DNA of 64,000 nt from Erigeron canadensis (taxonomy: Eukaryota; Streptophyta; Magnoliopsida; Asterales; Asteraceae), in assembly GCF_010389155.1 (NCBI RefSeq), contig NC_057768.1, positions 12,646,501 through 12,710,500 on the forward strand, given 5' to 3'. A program made the position numbers and the translations under genes. How positions within the stretch are numbered: position 1 is the first letter of the stretch; the number at the start of each line of letters is the position of its first letter. Of the stretch, positions 1 to 9,941 are shown one piece after another. The notes under the pieces were generated by a model. The model did no database searches and was not told the origin of the DNA. It saw only the letters and a program-made list of their open reading frames with translations.

Positions 1-789
1 AATAAAGTGCTGTCTATCGATCCTCTTGTAAATCCATTTGTCAACAAATGTGTTGACAACTTTTCGTACCCATAATCTAGGTGCTTGATGCAATCCATAA
101 AGGGCCTTATCCAATCAATATGCTCTTCTTGGATAATTAGGATCTTCGAACCCCGGTGGTTGGTGAACATATACATCTTCTTTAACTTCACCATACAAGA
201 GGACACTCTAAATGTCTACCTGATACACCTTTATACCTTTGAAACTAGGATAGGCTAAAAATAACATTATAGCTTCAATCCTAGCAACTGGTGCAAAAGT
301 TTCGTTATAGTCATATCCTTCTCGTTGTGCAAACCCCTGAACAACTAAACGTGCCATATTCCTAGTAACGATCCCTTTGTCATCTCGTTTGCATTTAAAT
401 ACCCAACGAGTTCCAATCGGTTCTACCTTTCTAAGCACATCTACTAACTCCCATACTCCAAGTTTCTCAAATTGAGCTAATTCTTCTTGCATAGCTTCAA
501 CCCAAAAAGGATTTTGAAGTGCTGCCTTTATATTCTTAGGTTCTTCTTGTGAAATGAAACCAGAATATAAACACTCAGTTATCAATCCAGTGTCCTTCAC
601 TTCACAAAACAAGCTAGTCAGTTCCTTATTCAACTGATTTCTCGTTCGAACAGGTTTTGTAGCATCACCAAGAATATTTGTAACTGGATGATCCTTATTA
701 ACTCGGTATTGAGGAACCGAATCAAAATTCAGACCTTCTCCTAAATTCGTTTGAATCTGAAACTCAGGAGAGCTAAAATCATCTTCCAA
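1..789 (-). pseudogene. Copia reverse transcriptase, N-terminal part
   Basis: An open stretch at 208-789 carries the copia RT entry: WVEAMQEELAQFEKLGVWEL, then GTRWVFKCKRDDKG and [12 protein letters not shown], ending VYQVDI. A stop follows where the family has an ordinary codon. Downstream (207 to 1) the same frame still reads EDVYVHQPPGFEDP and ALYGLHQAPR with another stop and a frameshift. The YVDD catalytic box would lie beyond the window edge. Function when intact: copying element RNA into DNA inside virus-like particles. Confidence 0.85.
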
Positions 790-945
790 TTCTTCAAAAT
801 AGGATCATAATCAGGCAGTGAAACCTTTGACGGAGTAAGTGGTGTAGTATTCTCGGATTCACAATCATCTGAATCTGTTGGCTTATTGTTGTCCTTACTA
901 CCTTCACCAATAACAGTAGAAGACTGAACTTTGGTTGGAGTAGTA

Positions 946-1713
946 TCAACATTCTGAGCAGGGAGTAGATGTAGGAATAGGAGTATAATCTACATGATCT
1001 CTTAAAATGATCACATCATCCACTGTTTCAGGATCTGAATAAGAATCAGGACCGTCTAGTGAACGAAACACACTATCATAATTGAAATTCTTCCCAGTTC
1101 CAGAATGTACAGTGGGTTTATGACTGACAATCTTGACATTTGTACCCAAGTCAACTTTGCCGGTCAATTTGTTGTAAATCTTTCGAATTGGAGTACCCGG
1201 TTTATAACCCATGAAAAATCCCTCTTCAACCTTTGAATCAAACTTTGACTGAGGTAGATATTTCAAGAAAGTACATGGTACACCAAATGGTTCAACATTC
1301 TGTAAATTTGGTTTCCTTTTATGTAAGAGTTCATAACATGTCTTATTATGACGCTTAACTACAGAAACCCTATTCAAAATATGACATGTTGTATTCACTG
1401 CCTCCCCCCAAAACATAGTAGGGAGCCCTGAATCAGCAAGCATTGTTCTGGCTGTCTCGATTAGAGTCATATTCTTTCTTTCAGCAACTCCATTTTGTTG
1501 TGGTTAATACGGTGCACTGAATTGATGTTGAGTTCCCTTGGACAAACAAAAGACTTCCAACATTTTATTCTTAAGATCAGTTCTGTTGTCACTCCTGATT
1601 CTCTTAATGCGAACTCCATAAACATTTTCAGTTTCGACAAGAAAATTTATCAAAATCCGAGGAGTTTCATCTTTCGATTGAAGAAAGAATACAGGAGAAT
1701 CTCGAGTAGTCAT
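946..1713 (-). pseudogene. Copia integrase core and C-terminal region, broken
   Basis: Two open pieces in different frames (1504-1713 and 946-1470). The first holds the second catalytic Asp region, IRSDNRTDLKNKML. The second begins at the helix after the catalytic Glu (TLIETARTMLADSGLPTMFW), continues through the family motif around CHILNRV, and ends in the acidic linker before RT. The join between them lies near 1480-1504, where the QNGVAER-type Glu motif is damaged. The family role is insertion of element cDNA into the chromosome. Confidence 0.8.
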
Positions 1714-1739
1714 CAGTAACCACCAAACAGTAATACATC

Positions 1740-2474
1740 CTACCTATACTTCTTACATTCACTGGACCAAAAAAATCCATGTGAAGTAGTGGCAATAGAA
1801 TTTTCTTGCTTTGGTTTATGAGCAGACTTTTGTTGTTTCCCTTTCAGACAAGGTACACATTTGTCTTCAATTTCAAACCGTTTCATGGGAACACCTTTAA
1901 CCAAACCATGTTTCACAATTTCATTCATCTTTCGGAAATGAATATGTCCCATTCTTCTATGCCATAACAATGATTTAGATTTTTTTGCTTTAGTCAATAA
2001 GCAAACTGACTCCTTTGGATTATCAACGCCTAACACAAGGCCATAGATGTCTCTCTTCCTAGGAGCTTTCAGCAAAATCCAGTCTTCAGGAATCACATAT
2101 CCCACTTTCAAAATAAGTGCTTCTTTCTCAGTAAAATGGACATGATTAGCCTTGTCACAAATCTGAGAAACACTCATAAGATTATAAGATAACTGTTCCA
2201 CATAATTGACCTTTTCCAGTGTGATCTTCCCATTGATATCATCACCTTGGCCTAAGATATTGCTGCCCTTGGGACCTGCGAAACTAACATAAGAACCAAA
2301 AACATCTTCATAGTTGGACAACAATTTCTTGTCCCCTGTCATGTGCCGAGAGCATCCACTGTCAACATACCAAATACTAATAGGCTTCCTTGGTTCTCCC
2401 TGCACAATGACAATAAGATGGTTAGTTTCTGAATGGAACCCAAACTTTCTTAGGTTTAGGTTTACCGAATTCAT
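1740..2474 (-). pseudogene. Copia protease and integrase zinc-binding region
   Basis: A 244-codon open segment. Residues about 36-48 read WYVDSGCSRHMTG, the aspartic protease active site, followed by SYNLMSVSQICD. The GAG-pre-integrase/HHCC zinc-binding region follows (LLWHRRMGHIHFRKMN, then CVPCLKGKQQK). The first Asp of the integrase core is lost: the expected Asp-Leu/Phe-Phe-Gly-Pro box is scrambled just before the stop. Upstream it overlaps another frame, so a frameshift lies near 2430-2470. Confidence 0.85.
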
Positions 2475-2974
2475 CTCTAATAATCAATTCAGTCCAATAT
2501 CCATCGCTCTGTAATGGAGCCTTGGATGAAGATGGTGCCTTAGAATATTTCTTAGGTGAAGTGAAACGAGCCTTAGGAGGAGAATTCCTTGGTGAATGAA
2601 TACCATACCTAGATTGACTCCCTAATCGATCATAGAATTTAGACGAACTATTAATTCTAAGAAGGGATGATCGATTCTGTTGAGTCGTCTTATTCCTAGG
2701 TGTTACTACTCCTTTGAGGTGTGCGAGCACGACTCGGACTTCCACTACTAGTAGTAGTATTCTGTGAATGTCCCTGCCGTTTGGGAATCCTAGATCTATT
2801 GTTATGAGTAATAATGTCTGAGTCACTAGATGCTCCAGAGAACATACCCTTATCTGGACATCTTCTTTTCCTTTTTGGACAACAACTATATACATGACCT
2901 AATTCATAACAATAAAAACACGATCTATTTACCCTTATTTTTTTAGCTTTATCATCAAGCTCAGCTGAAGTCAT
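2422..2974 (-). pseudogene. Copia second CCHC zinc-knuckle region (gag-pol junction)
   Basis: The segment 2696-2974 carries CFYCYELGHVYSCC, which fits Cys-x2-Cys-x4-His-x4-Cys. Another frame (2422-2895) continues with a basic, Ser/Pro-rich stretch towards the protease. The two frames overlap, so an indel separates them. Zinc knuckles bind element RNA. This is a second knuckle; the first is at 4466-4507. Confidence 0.7.
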
Positions 2975-2992
2975 GCCTAAACATTCTTTAAG

Positions 2993-4238
2993 TTAAATTG
3001 TGGCTGACTCTTCTTTTGACAAACTTGTTGACTCATTATTATTCACAAACTGTACTTTCCTTTGAGATTTTTGATGAGTCGACTGTGGCGTTAAGATAAT
3101 TCCACTAGACGTAGACTCATACTTATTCCATACTTTATCAATCTTGTTATGGTCTATTTTTTCAAATTCAATTTCGGTGGATGTAAAAACAGTATCACAT
3201 CCCTTCATTGTAAAACATTTTAAAACCTTTTCACCAGGACAAGTTGAATTCACATAATTATACCTTATAGGTAGATTCAAAACATAGACTCCATTTTTAG
3301 GGTTCACTGGTTTGACAAAAGAACTTCCGAGCTTATGGTTTGGGCGTAGGCCTAAAAGAACTTTCCTTTATCAATGTTTTGGTCTTCTGAGACAGACGCA
3401 GCAATTTCACCGACATCCATTTTCTCAGAAAATTGTGTTAGAGACTCCGTATAATTATCATTAAAGGGACCCCTAACTTCTTTATAATCCAAACCCAAAC
3501 CATCTTTCTCCTTTGAATCTCGTGGTACAGGAGTTTGTAGCTGCACTGATCTTATGAGCTCCGATCCTCTAATTCGTTCCAATCTAGTATTAAGCTTAAC
3601 TATTTCAAGTCTTGCATCAACTAACTCTTTCTCCTTTTTAGAAATGTCTTCAGTTAGTTGAGCATACTGTTTATTTCCTACCTTTTCCATTAATACCGAC
3701 TCTCTAAGTTTCTCCTTTACAGCTAGTATATCTTTATCTGAAGCACGAATTTTATCTTGATAAAAACTTTCTTGTTTAACAAGACCATAATTTTTAGCAA
3801 ATAAGGAGTCATTTTCTTTCTTAAAGGTAGAGTTTTGACTAGTTAAGTTTAATACAGTCTTATCAAAACGAACACCTCAAGTTTTAAATCAGACACCATT
3901 TTACAAATATCAACAATTGAAAGTAAGGAACAAGATACCTTCTGATCTGCAGCCTTGCAATCTGCCATGTATGCAACGAAATCTTCAGTTGTCATACCTT
4001 CAGGTATCACAAATTCCTTCATCTGATCTTCTATGCTCTTCTTCGAAATGTCATCAAGTGGTTTCGATGACTCAACATTTTCTTCTGATGTTTTAACAGC
4101 AGTCATAGACTCACTCTCAGATCTTACAGTCTCATCAACCTTTGGAACATTTTGCTTCACAATCTTAGATGCATTCTCTTCACTTGAGTACACAGCATAA
4201 TCAATCGTCTCGGATACTTCATCATTAACCTCAACCAT
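2993..4238 (-). pseudogene. Copia gag-pol linker with coiled-coil character
   Basis: Three open pieces (3849-4238, 3352-3690, 2993-3307) lie between the two zinc knuckles. The first is acidic and Ser/Glu-rich, with EFVIPEGMTTEDFVAYMADC. The second is Lys/Glu/Leu-rich with heptad-like spacing (KEKELVDARLEIVKLNTRLE), so a coiled coil is likely. The third has no motif I recognise. A long linker here fits SIRE-type elements. Confidence 0.6.
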
Positions 4239-4465
4239 GTAAGCATGATTTGACGTATCTTCTGATTGTGTATCCCACCGATAAGTACCATCTGGATTTT
4301 ATACAACAATCACCTTGGACTCCATGAATGGTGAAGAACCTGATGGTTATGGAGTAGCAAGTTATGTAACATTGCTTGAGTCTTATGGCTATTTGGTGGA
4401 GTAATACCGCCTTGATTGTAGTTCTGTCTACCCATCACGGTATTATCAGTCCTCTTAGGTCATTG

Positions 4466-4507
4466 ACACTCTCTTGCAAAATGACCAAATCCATCACAAT
4501 TATAACA
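4466..4507 (-). pseudogene. Copia gag zinc knuckle (CCHC)
   Basis: Translating the minus strand gives [14 protein letters not shown], a perfect Cys-x2-Cys-x4-His-x4-Cys knuckle, preceded by GFDKSKVK. An in-frame stop follows two codons later. About 100 nt upstream the same region reads [18 protein letters not shown], a familiar gag motif before the knuckle in Asteraceae copia elements. Confidence 0.85.
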
Positions 4508-4651
4508 TTTCACCTTGGATTTGTCAAAGCCTTTAGTGCCATTACCTATGGGTCTTCAAGTTCTCTGAGTGAATATTCTAACCTTGATTGTTAACATAGC
4601 AAGCTGCCATTGTAGATCCATTTCTTCTAAGTCATCAGGATCTATCTGATT

Positions 4652-4930
4652 CTAATCCTCATCGATCAATGTGGGATCAGTAATCTTTCCTCCTATATAA
4701 GCTTCATGAGGTGCACAAAAAGCTGAGCATAGATTCATTCTACCTTCTGCAGAGCTCATACTCATCAGCATTGAATGAAAAGACTGAGCAGTGCTCTTGG
4801 CATTTGTATTCATATTATCATAAGCAACATATCCTGCAAGTCCATCTGCATCTACTATTGGTGTAGCTTCAACACCACTTAGAAATGCATTATTTCCTGC
4901 CATGGACATGACACTAATGCATGTAGACAA
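4652..4930 (-). pseudogene. Copia gag fragment upstream of the zinc knuckle
   Basis: A 92-codon open stretch, MSTCISVMSMAGNNAFLSG onwards, ending at a stop about 150 nt before the zinc knuckle. The start Met is arbitrary because the real gag N-terminus is missing. It has Ser/Met-rich helices and no enzyme motif. The junction to unrelated plus-strand sequence lies at about 4920. Confidence 0.55.
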
Positions 4931-5089
4931 CTAAAGTGGGAGATCAAGAGGGCATTGGATGAATGGAAGCTTGAGCACCTAGTCCCAGGAGCAAAGCAAG
5001 CAAAGAAGACCTTTGCATGGCAAAGGAAAGTGGTGGAGGAGGAGGATGATCCGGGAGAGCCTGAAGGCCATGTATACATGGTCCATGAA
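4920..5089 (+). pseudogene. C-terminal coding tail of an unknown element gene
   Basis: One plus-strand frame is open from the junction to a TAA at 5087-5089. It reads LKWEIKRALDEWKLEHLVPG, then an acidic EEEDDPGEPEG stretch and YMVHE. It looks coding: no stops, Lys/Glu-rich, Trp-containing. No start is visible because the 5' side is cut by the copia remnant. It may be the end of a retroelement ORF, since a polypurine-like tract and LTR-like sequence follow 1.4 kb downstream. Family not recognised. Confidence 0.4.
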
Positions 5090-5110
5090 TAAAACATCCC
5101 AACCTCCCTT

Positions 5111-5174
5111 CTTTGAATACCATTCCTTTCCTTTCTCACTTTCTTTGAATACCATTCCTTTCCTTTCTCACTTT
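5111..5174 (+). repeat. 32-bp direct duplication
   Basis: A unit beginning ctttgaataccattcc occurs twice in tandem at a 32-bp period with near identity, just after the coding tail. A recent slippage duplication. Confidence 0.8.
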
Positions 5175-5678
5175 CTCAGGCATCTTGATTAAGCTATGTG
5201 TTATCACTTTACTTTTAAGTATTTTCATGTCATTTTACTTCAGCTATGATTGTTGGTCTAATCATGTATCCCAACCTTATCATTAATATTATTTTCTTTT
5301 CAAAAATAATTGTTCAATAAATTGTAAAGAATATATTGTCTATGAGACAAGCTAAAAAGGTAATCCGAATGAAAATTCCAAAAGTCAAGTGCTAAGATGG
5401 AAGAAAGAATTCCTAGCCAGCTTCGGACACGGATTATAGAAACCCAAGTACTTGTAAAGGCGAGAGAGACAAACCAAGTGCCTAAAGGCTAAGGCATACC
5501 TCATATGTATGAGTGGAAATTACAAAAAAGGATAAAAGCTACAAAGCAAATCCCTAGCAAACACTTAAAAAGATTTTCATTTTCCTCGCCCATGAGGATA
5601 GACATTTCGTAAATATAATAATATAAAGTGAACATCTAACCTAAGCTTGGCTAGCAACACTTAAAAATTTTTCATTAT
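5175..5678. other. Non-coding stretch without recognised genes
   Basis: AT-rich sequence with no open frame of note. It sits between the coding tail and the first stem-loop array and is probably part of the same element's 3' non-coding region. Confidence 0.5.
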
Positions 5679-6115
5679 TCCCACCTACCGGATGGGAGTA
5701 AAGTGCTTCTCACTGAGAAGCAGGCACGAATAAGACAAAGTCTCACCAAAGTGTGAGTTCCAGAGTGTAACAAGCCAAAATTGGGCCTGACTGAACACTA
5801 ACAAAATTTTATACATCTTTCTATCCATCGGATAAAAAGGTAGGCACTCCTCATCGGGAAGTGATATATTTATTCATCTTTTTGTTCATCGGACAAAAAG
5901 GTAAGCACTTCTCATCGAGAAGTGATGTTGATGAAGGGATAGCGAAGAAATTACTCTACCCACATCAATTGTATATCTTATTCATTCATCGGATGATAAG
6001 ATAAGCGTTTCCTATTGGGAAGTGGCGCGCACATAAAATTTATTCATCTTTTTTATTTATTGGATAGAATGGTAAACACTTCTTACCGGGAATGACCACA
6101 CTCGCGAGTAATAAA
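5679..6115. repeat. Tandem double stem-loop array (five units)
   Basis: Five diverged units. Each has one stem-loop around a catcgg-type loop, then a second around cttctcatcgagaag-like sequence. Stems by position: 5679-5697 and 5704-5722 (8-bp perfect stem TGCTTCTC/GAGAAGCA); 5817-5839 and about 5845-5863; 5878-5900 (CTTTTTGT/ACAAAAAG) and 5906-5924 (CACTTCTC/GAGAAGTG); 5974-6003 (TATCTTAT/ATAAGATA plus five inner pairs) and 6009-6021; a weak pair near 6046-6115. Arms differ between units yet remain complementary. The array precedes a polypurine-like tract. Confidence 0.75.
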
Positions 6116-6445
6116 TTTTTACGACCCAAACGTGGGCTAAAAATAAAATTAAATAAAACTCAATATGCAAAGTTTTTGACAAAAAACCCTTTGTAATTGA
6201 ATAGAGACAAAGTCATTTCCTTTCGGACAATCTTTATGGTCCTTTTTAAGAAGACCCTCTATTCAAAAAGCTCTTTCAATAAGCTCCCCTCTTCAGAAGC
6301 CCCTTACTTCCAGGAAATACTTCTCATCCACCCTTCTTGATGAGAATAAAATAAAATAAATAAATAATAAAAAATAGATGGAAAGAAATTGCTACATGAA
6401 AGAAATCTTAAAGTTTGAATCCAAGTGTTTGAGAGAAACTTACAC
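6116..6445. other. Non-coding stretch
   Basis: No gene seen. Includes an (AATA/AAATA)-rich patch near 6350-6375. Likely untranslated retroelement sequence between the stem-loop array and the tract at about 6449. Confidence 0.4.
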
Positions 6446-6470
6446 TTAAACTTGGGGGACTTGATGACCC
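6446..6470 (+). promoter_or_regulatory. Polypurine-tract-like motif and possible LTR start (first)
   Basis: The tract cttgggggact is followed by tgatgacccaacc. A G-rich purine run directly before TG is what a Ty3/gypsy plus-strand primer and 3' LTR start look like. A near copy occurs at 6836-6856. No matching LTR end was found, so the boundary is tentative. Confidence 0.45.
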
Positions 6471-6835
6471 AACCTAAATCCTATTCCAAACTTCGGTTGG
6501 GCGGTTATAGCGGAGGGATTTTTATATTTTCCTTAGAAATATAAATCAAAGAAGCACATAGCTGAATCCCAGCCGAATGTTGAGCCGATTCCTAGCCAAT
6601 TCCTAGTCGTGCTGCCCTACCTAACCTGAGCCAAATTCTGGTCGTTTCCCAACCGGGAACCAAGGTGGAAATAACAAACGAAGGAGGTTTCAGCATGTCT
6701 AATCTTTATCTCCCTGATCGTTTTGGTGAAGGATGGCAATACAAAGCCATGGAGTAAATATATAAACAAGATAGAACAAAGAAAAACCTTGAGTTCGAGT
6801 ATAAGTCTTACCTAGAGACAATACTTACACCCGAA

Positions 6836-6856
6836 CTCGGGGGACTTGATGAGGTG
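6836..6856 (+). promoter_or_regulatory. Polypurine-tract-like motif and possible LTR start (second)
   Basis: The motif ctcgggggacttgatgag repeats the arrangement at 6446-6470, and both are preceded by an acttacac..aact context. The sequence between them (about 390 bp) contains agccga-type repeats that also occur at 7340-7520. Confidence 0.45.
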
Positions 6857-7339
6857 TGGTCCGATTTACACAACTAAGATAAACCATTTTTTATGTCTGA
6901 GATATAATAAAAAATAAATATATAAAATTATATTTATAGAAGCCAAGGCAAAGGCAGGGACAAGAGCAAAGGCATGGGAAATGGGCTTTGATAAGGTTTG
7001 AGTCTCTTTCCTTGGTTGCTCACGTAAAGGATGTGAAAGTAAGCTAAGTGGGGAATAAGATAATTCCTTCCCTTGCCCTTGGGAACTTCCCTTAGTACTT
7101 AGGAAGGCTTCCTTCCTTTGCCCTTGGGAATAAGCCTCTGGCATAATTTCTTTTCATTCCCTTGGCAAGGAGCAAAGATTAATCAACGAATATAGACTGA
7201 TGATATGGGTTATAAATCACATATATGAAAGAGAAAAAATAATAGAATATGTGTTAACAAGGGAGAAAGTGCTACAGCTATTGGAACGAAGGCACAAAAA
7301 GGTTTTGTAGGATTTTCTTATAGGAATAAACCACAAGCA

Positions 7340-7520
7340 ACTCCTAGCCGATGGGGAAGCCGAACCTGAGCAAATTTCTAGCAGATTGCCAGCCGACTAC
7401 CCAGCCGATGCCAGCCAACCTCCATAGCCAAAATGGAGCCACTCCCCAGCCAAACTCCAGCCGCGTTCTAGCCGAAGTGCTAGCCAAACTGGAGCCGTTT
7501 CCCAGCCAACTCCAGAGAAC
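7340..7520. repeat. Imperfect agccga/ccagcc motif cluster
   Basis: About fifteen irregular copies of a cagccgat-like motif occur in roughly 180 bp; a shorter cluster lies at 6565-6660. No reading frame uses it convincingly. Confidence 0.6.
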
Positions 7521-7574
7521 GCGTAGAAATATATAATATATATATATATATTATGAAAAAGAAAAGGGTTTCCT

Positions 7575-7830
7575 TTTAGTTGGGAAAACTTCCTCAAGAA
7601 CTTCCTTAAGGACTTCCTCAAGAACTTCCTTAAGAACTTCCCCAAGAACTTCCTTAAGAACTCCCTCAGGAACTTCCTCAAGAACTTCCTCAAGAACTTC
7701 CTCAGGAACTTCCTTAAGAACTTCCCCAAGAACTTCCTTAAGAATTTCCCCAGGAACTTCCTTCAGAACTTCCTCAGGAACTTCCTTCAGAACTTCCTCA
7801 GGAACTTCCTTAAGAACTTCCTTAAGAGCG
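7575..7830. repeat. 12-bp minisatellite (about 20 copies)
   Basis: The unit is approximately aagaacttcctc, with C/T and A/G variants at fixed positions. Because the unit is a multiple of three, the minus strand is open through the array as repeated KFLR units; I regard that as a by-product. Confidence 0.9.
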
Positions 7831-8050
7831 CCCCTAACCTTGAGAAGACTCTCTTGGAAATTTCCTTACTCTTGGGATGACTTTCGTAGGAGGGTCTCCA
7901 CAATAGCTTGGCAAAGATATAAACAAGATATATATAAAACATATATATATTTATATTCTCGAAGGTTCGACTGACATTTTTGGGTCTTATGTCAGAGGCC
8001 AGGCCCATATCTGACAGGCCCAAAATACGATGTTCCCCTATTTCGCGGCC

Positions 8051-8060
8051 TATATATATA
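8051..8060 (+). promoter_or_regulatory. TATA box of putative LTR promoter
   Basis: The motif tatatatata lies in a GC-richer setting (cgcggcc before, cctcc after), about 205 bp before the ORF at 8265, followed by a C/T/A-rich leader. Typical plant core-promoter layout. Confidence 0.55.
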
Positions 8061-8264
8061 CCTCCAATCATCATATGTCTGGACACTCAATACAATCATT
8101 CATTCTTTCAATCAATCAAAAACACATACATCCTTCTAAAGAGAGAAACCAAAAGCTTTCTCACTTTAGGTTATTCTGTTATCACCTTAGGTTCGTGAAG
8201 AACTTAGTAGGTTTGCACTTTATAATTGAGGAGATTAAATGGATAACAAGGTAAAATCTCTTTT

Positions 8265-9742
8265 GTGATTGAGCCTAACATTCAATGCCCAAACAACATC
8301 AATCAGGTTCAACAATTTGACGCTCGTGCTGATCTAGAGGCAGAGATCGACGAGATGTTCGAGGATCACAAGGCCAATGATGAGGCAAGTAGTGATTCTT
8401 ATGCCACTATGAGCAGTACAGAGGACAACTCCAGTGATGATGATGGTCAAGAGGACCCTCAAGAACAAGCTCACAGGCTTTTGCAAGAAAAGCGTGTTGC
8501 TCAATCTGAGAGGGAACTGAAGGCTGATGCAGACTTCCAGCTTGAGGAGGAGGATGAAGAAGATAGTTTGCCTCTGCAGCCAGGAGGAGAAAGGGGGCTG
8601 ATGAAGGCACATCTGGCACTTAGAAGTCTCCTAGACTTAGTGCTATGATGAGTGTGGCAGTTGAAGAGGCACAAGGGCATGAGACTGAGCATGTGCAGAG
8701 AGATACTAAGGAAGTAACTGCTAGACCTAGGGGAGAAGGTAAGGGATTGATGGTGAGGCCACCGATTGAGCAACCAAGTACAAGAATCAGACTTTCAGCT
8801 ACAGGGTCTGCATTCACATCTTTCACCAGTACGGCAACAATATCAGTTCCTCATACTACAGTTACACTTCCGGTTGTTGGACCCTCTGCAATCCAGCAAC
8901 CACATGCATCCACAATCAGACCGTCAGTGTCAAGACCGACTGCACTACCAATTATCCCTCCTCGACGATCAGTGATTTCTTCCCAACCAAGTAGCTCTAG
9001 AACTAACGATGATGTTAAATCAGGGTTGGTAAAGCAAGTGGCTGACATGAGAGCCTTGGTTGCTGGCTTAACAGAGAATCTGTCCAAGCAGGAAGAATCA
9101 CATCGTCAAGAGCTTGAATAGTTGAAGACTAAGAATGCTCAGCTTCGAACACGGCAGGAGGCTTTACAATCAATCCAATCTGAGACAACGAAGCACCTGA
9201 AACAGATTGCTGAAAGATTTGAAAATCATAATGAAGTTATAAAGAGCCAGACTGCAGGTTTAATAAGCTTCGATGACGACTATGACCAGCTGAATGAGAT
9301 TATTGAAAATCTTAAGTCTCAAGGGGAGATACCGCCAACCTGCAAAGATGATGCCCTTAGGAGGGAAAGTAGAGAGGACGAGGGAGATGATCTTAGCAAA
9401 CAAAGAGAGACTTCAAGATTTCCAATGGGCACGAGGACTGCCATATCTCAGGGGGAGCAAAGCCAGCCTGGTGCTACCGGTACCTCTCGAGCCGCCGCAG
9501 CTGAAAACAAAGGAAAAGCACCTGCCGATGTTGGTCCCACACCAACTGGAGATGTAGGACTTGGTGTCCAGGAACGACCAACTGGAGATGTAGGAGTTGG
9601 TCGTCAGAATGTTCCACTTTTCTCTAGAGATGATGTTATATCATCTGACTCCTCTGGCACCTTGAATCTGAAGAACGAGATATTTCTCAAGTTCGGATAC
9701 GATGACGTGGCATATCAAAATGAAATGGCCGACATGATATAG
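8265..9742 (+). pseudogene. Broken ORF of unknown family, acidic with coiled-coil middle
   Basis: Three pieces. 8265-8648 starts at ATG and is very acidic (EEEDEEDSLPL). A frameshift near 8570-8645 moves to a second frame, with its own stop before 8645. 8645-9121 is Thr/Ser/Pro-rich and ends in a heptad-like helix (LVAGLTENLSKQEESHRQELE). One in-frame TAG at 9119-9121 separates 9122-9742, which continues the helix (KNAQLRTRQEALQSIQSETT) and has a short GDVG repeat near its end. It resembles gag-like or accessory retroelement proteins in composition only. No zinc knuckle, protease or polymerase follows, so the family is unknown. Confidence 0.5.
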
Positions 9743-9941
9743 GAAAACGAAGACTTGAAGGCCATATCTAGATATGTGAAATATATTTATTTATAAGTTC
9801 AAGTCTTGTAATTATCTTTTAATTACCGTTTGTCCATAATATACCTTAGCATATATTGTTGAGCCAATTGGGATCCATTTATGTTTATATGTTTGTTTAT
9901 TATTTGTATTTTGCAGGTTTTAGACATAACATGTAAAGAGT
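9743..9941. other. Non-coding stretch
   Basis: AT-rich 3' flank of the broken ORF; nothing recognisable before the stem-loop array. Confidence 0.4.

Larger units (their letters stand above)
1..4930 (-). mobile_element. Decayed SIRE-type Ty1/copia retrotransposon, partial
   Basis: Reading the minus strand from 4930 to 1, fragments follow copia order: gag, zinc knuckle, linker, second zinc knuckle, protease, integrase, reverse transcriptase. The 3' part (rest of RT, RNase H, 3' LTR) lies outside the window. At about 4920 the homology stops abruptly and plus-strand sequence of another kind begins, so the gag N-terminus and 5' LTR are missing. Many stops and frameshifts show it is dead. The gag and RT wording resembles SIRE-lineage elements of Asteraceae; that assignment is from family knowledge, not a search. 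Confidence 0.85.
6463..8260 (+). mobile_element. LTR-like region of an unassigned plus-strand retroelement
   Basis: The stretch follows the tract/TGATGA motifs. It holds imperfect agccga-rich repeats (6565-6660 and 7340-7520), a 12-bp minisatellite (about 7575-7830) and a TATA box at 8051-8060, then polypyrimidine leader-like sequence and the ORF at 8265. I read it as U3-R-U5 of a gypsy-type element, but I found no second LTR copy, terminal CA or primer site, so limits are uncertain. Confidence 0.4.

Noticed and set aside
7575..7830. Heat-shock elements in the aagaacttcc array
   Set aside because: The GAA and TTC blocks are one base apart, not the two needed for an nGAAnnTTCn element.
7397..8086. 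Minus-strand ORFs with repeated KFLR units
   Set aside because: They are a by-product of a 12-bp minisatellite whose length is a multiple of three; both flanks lack coding character.
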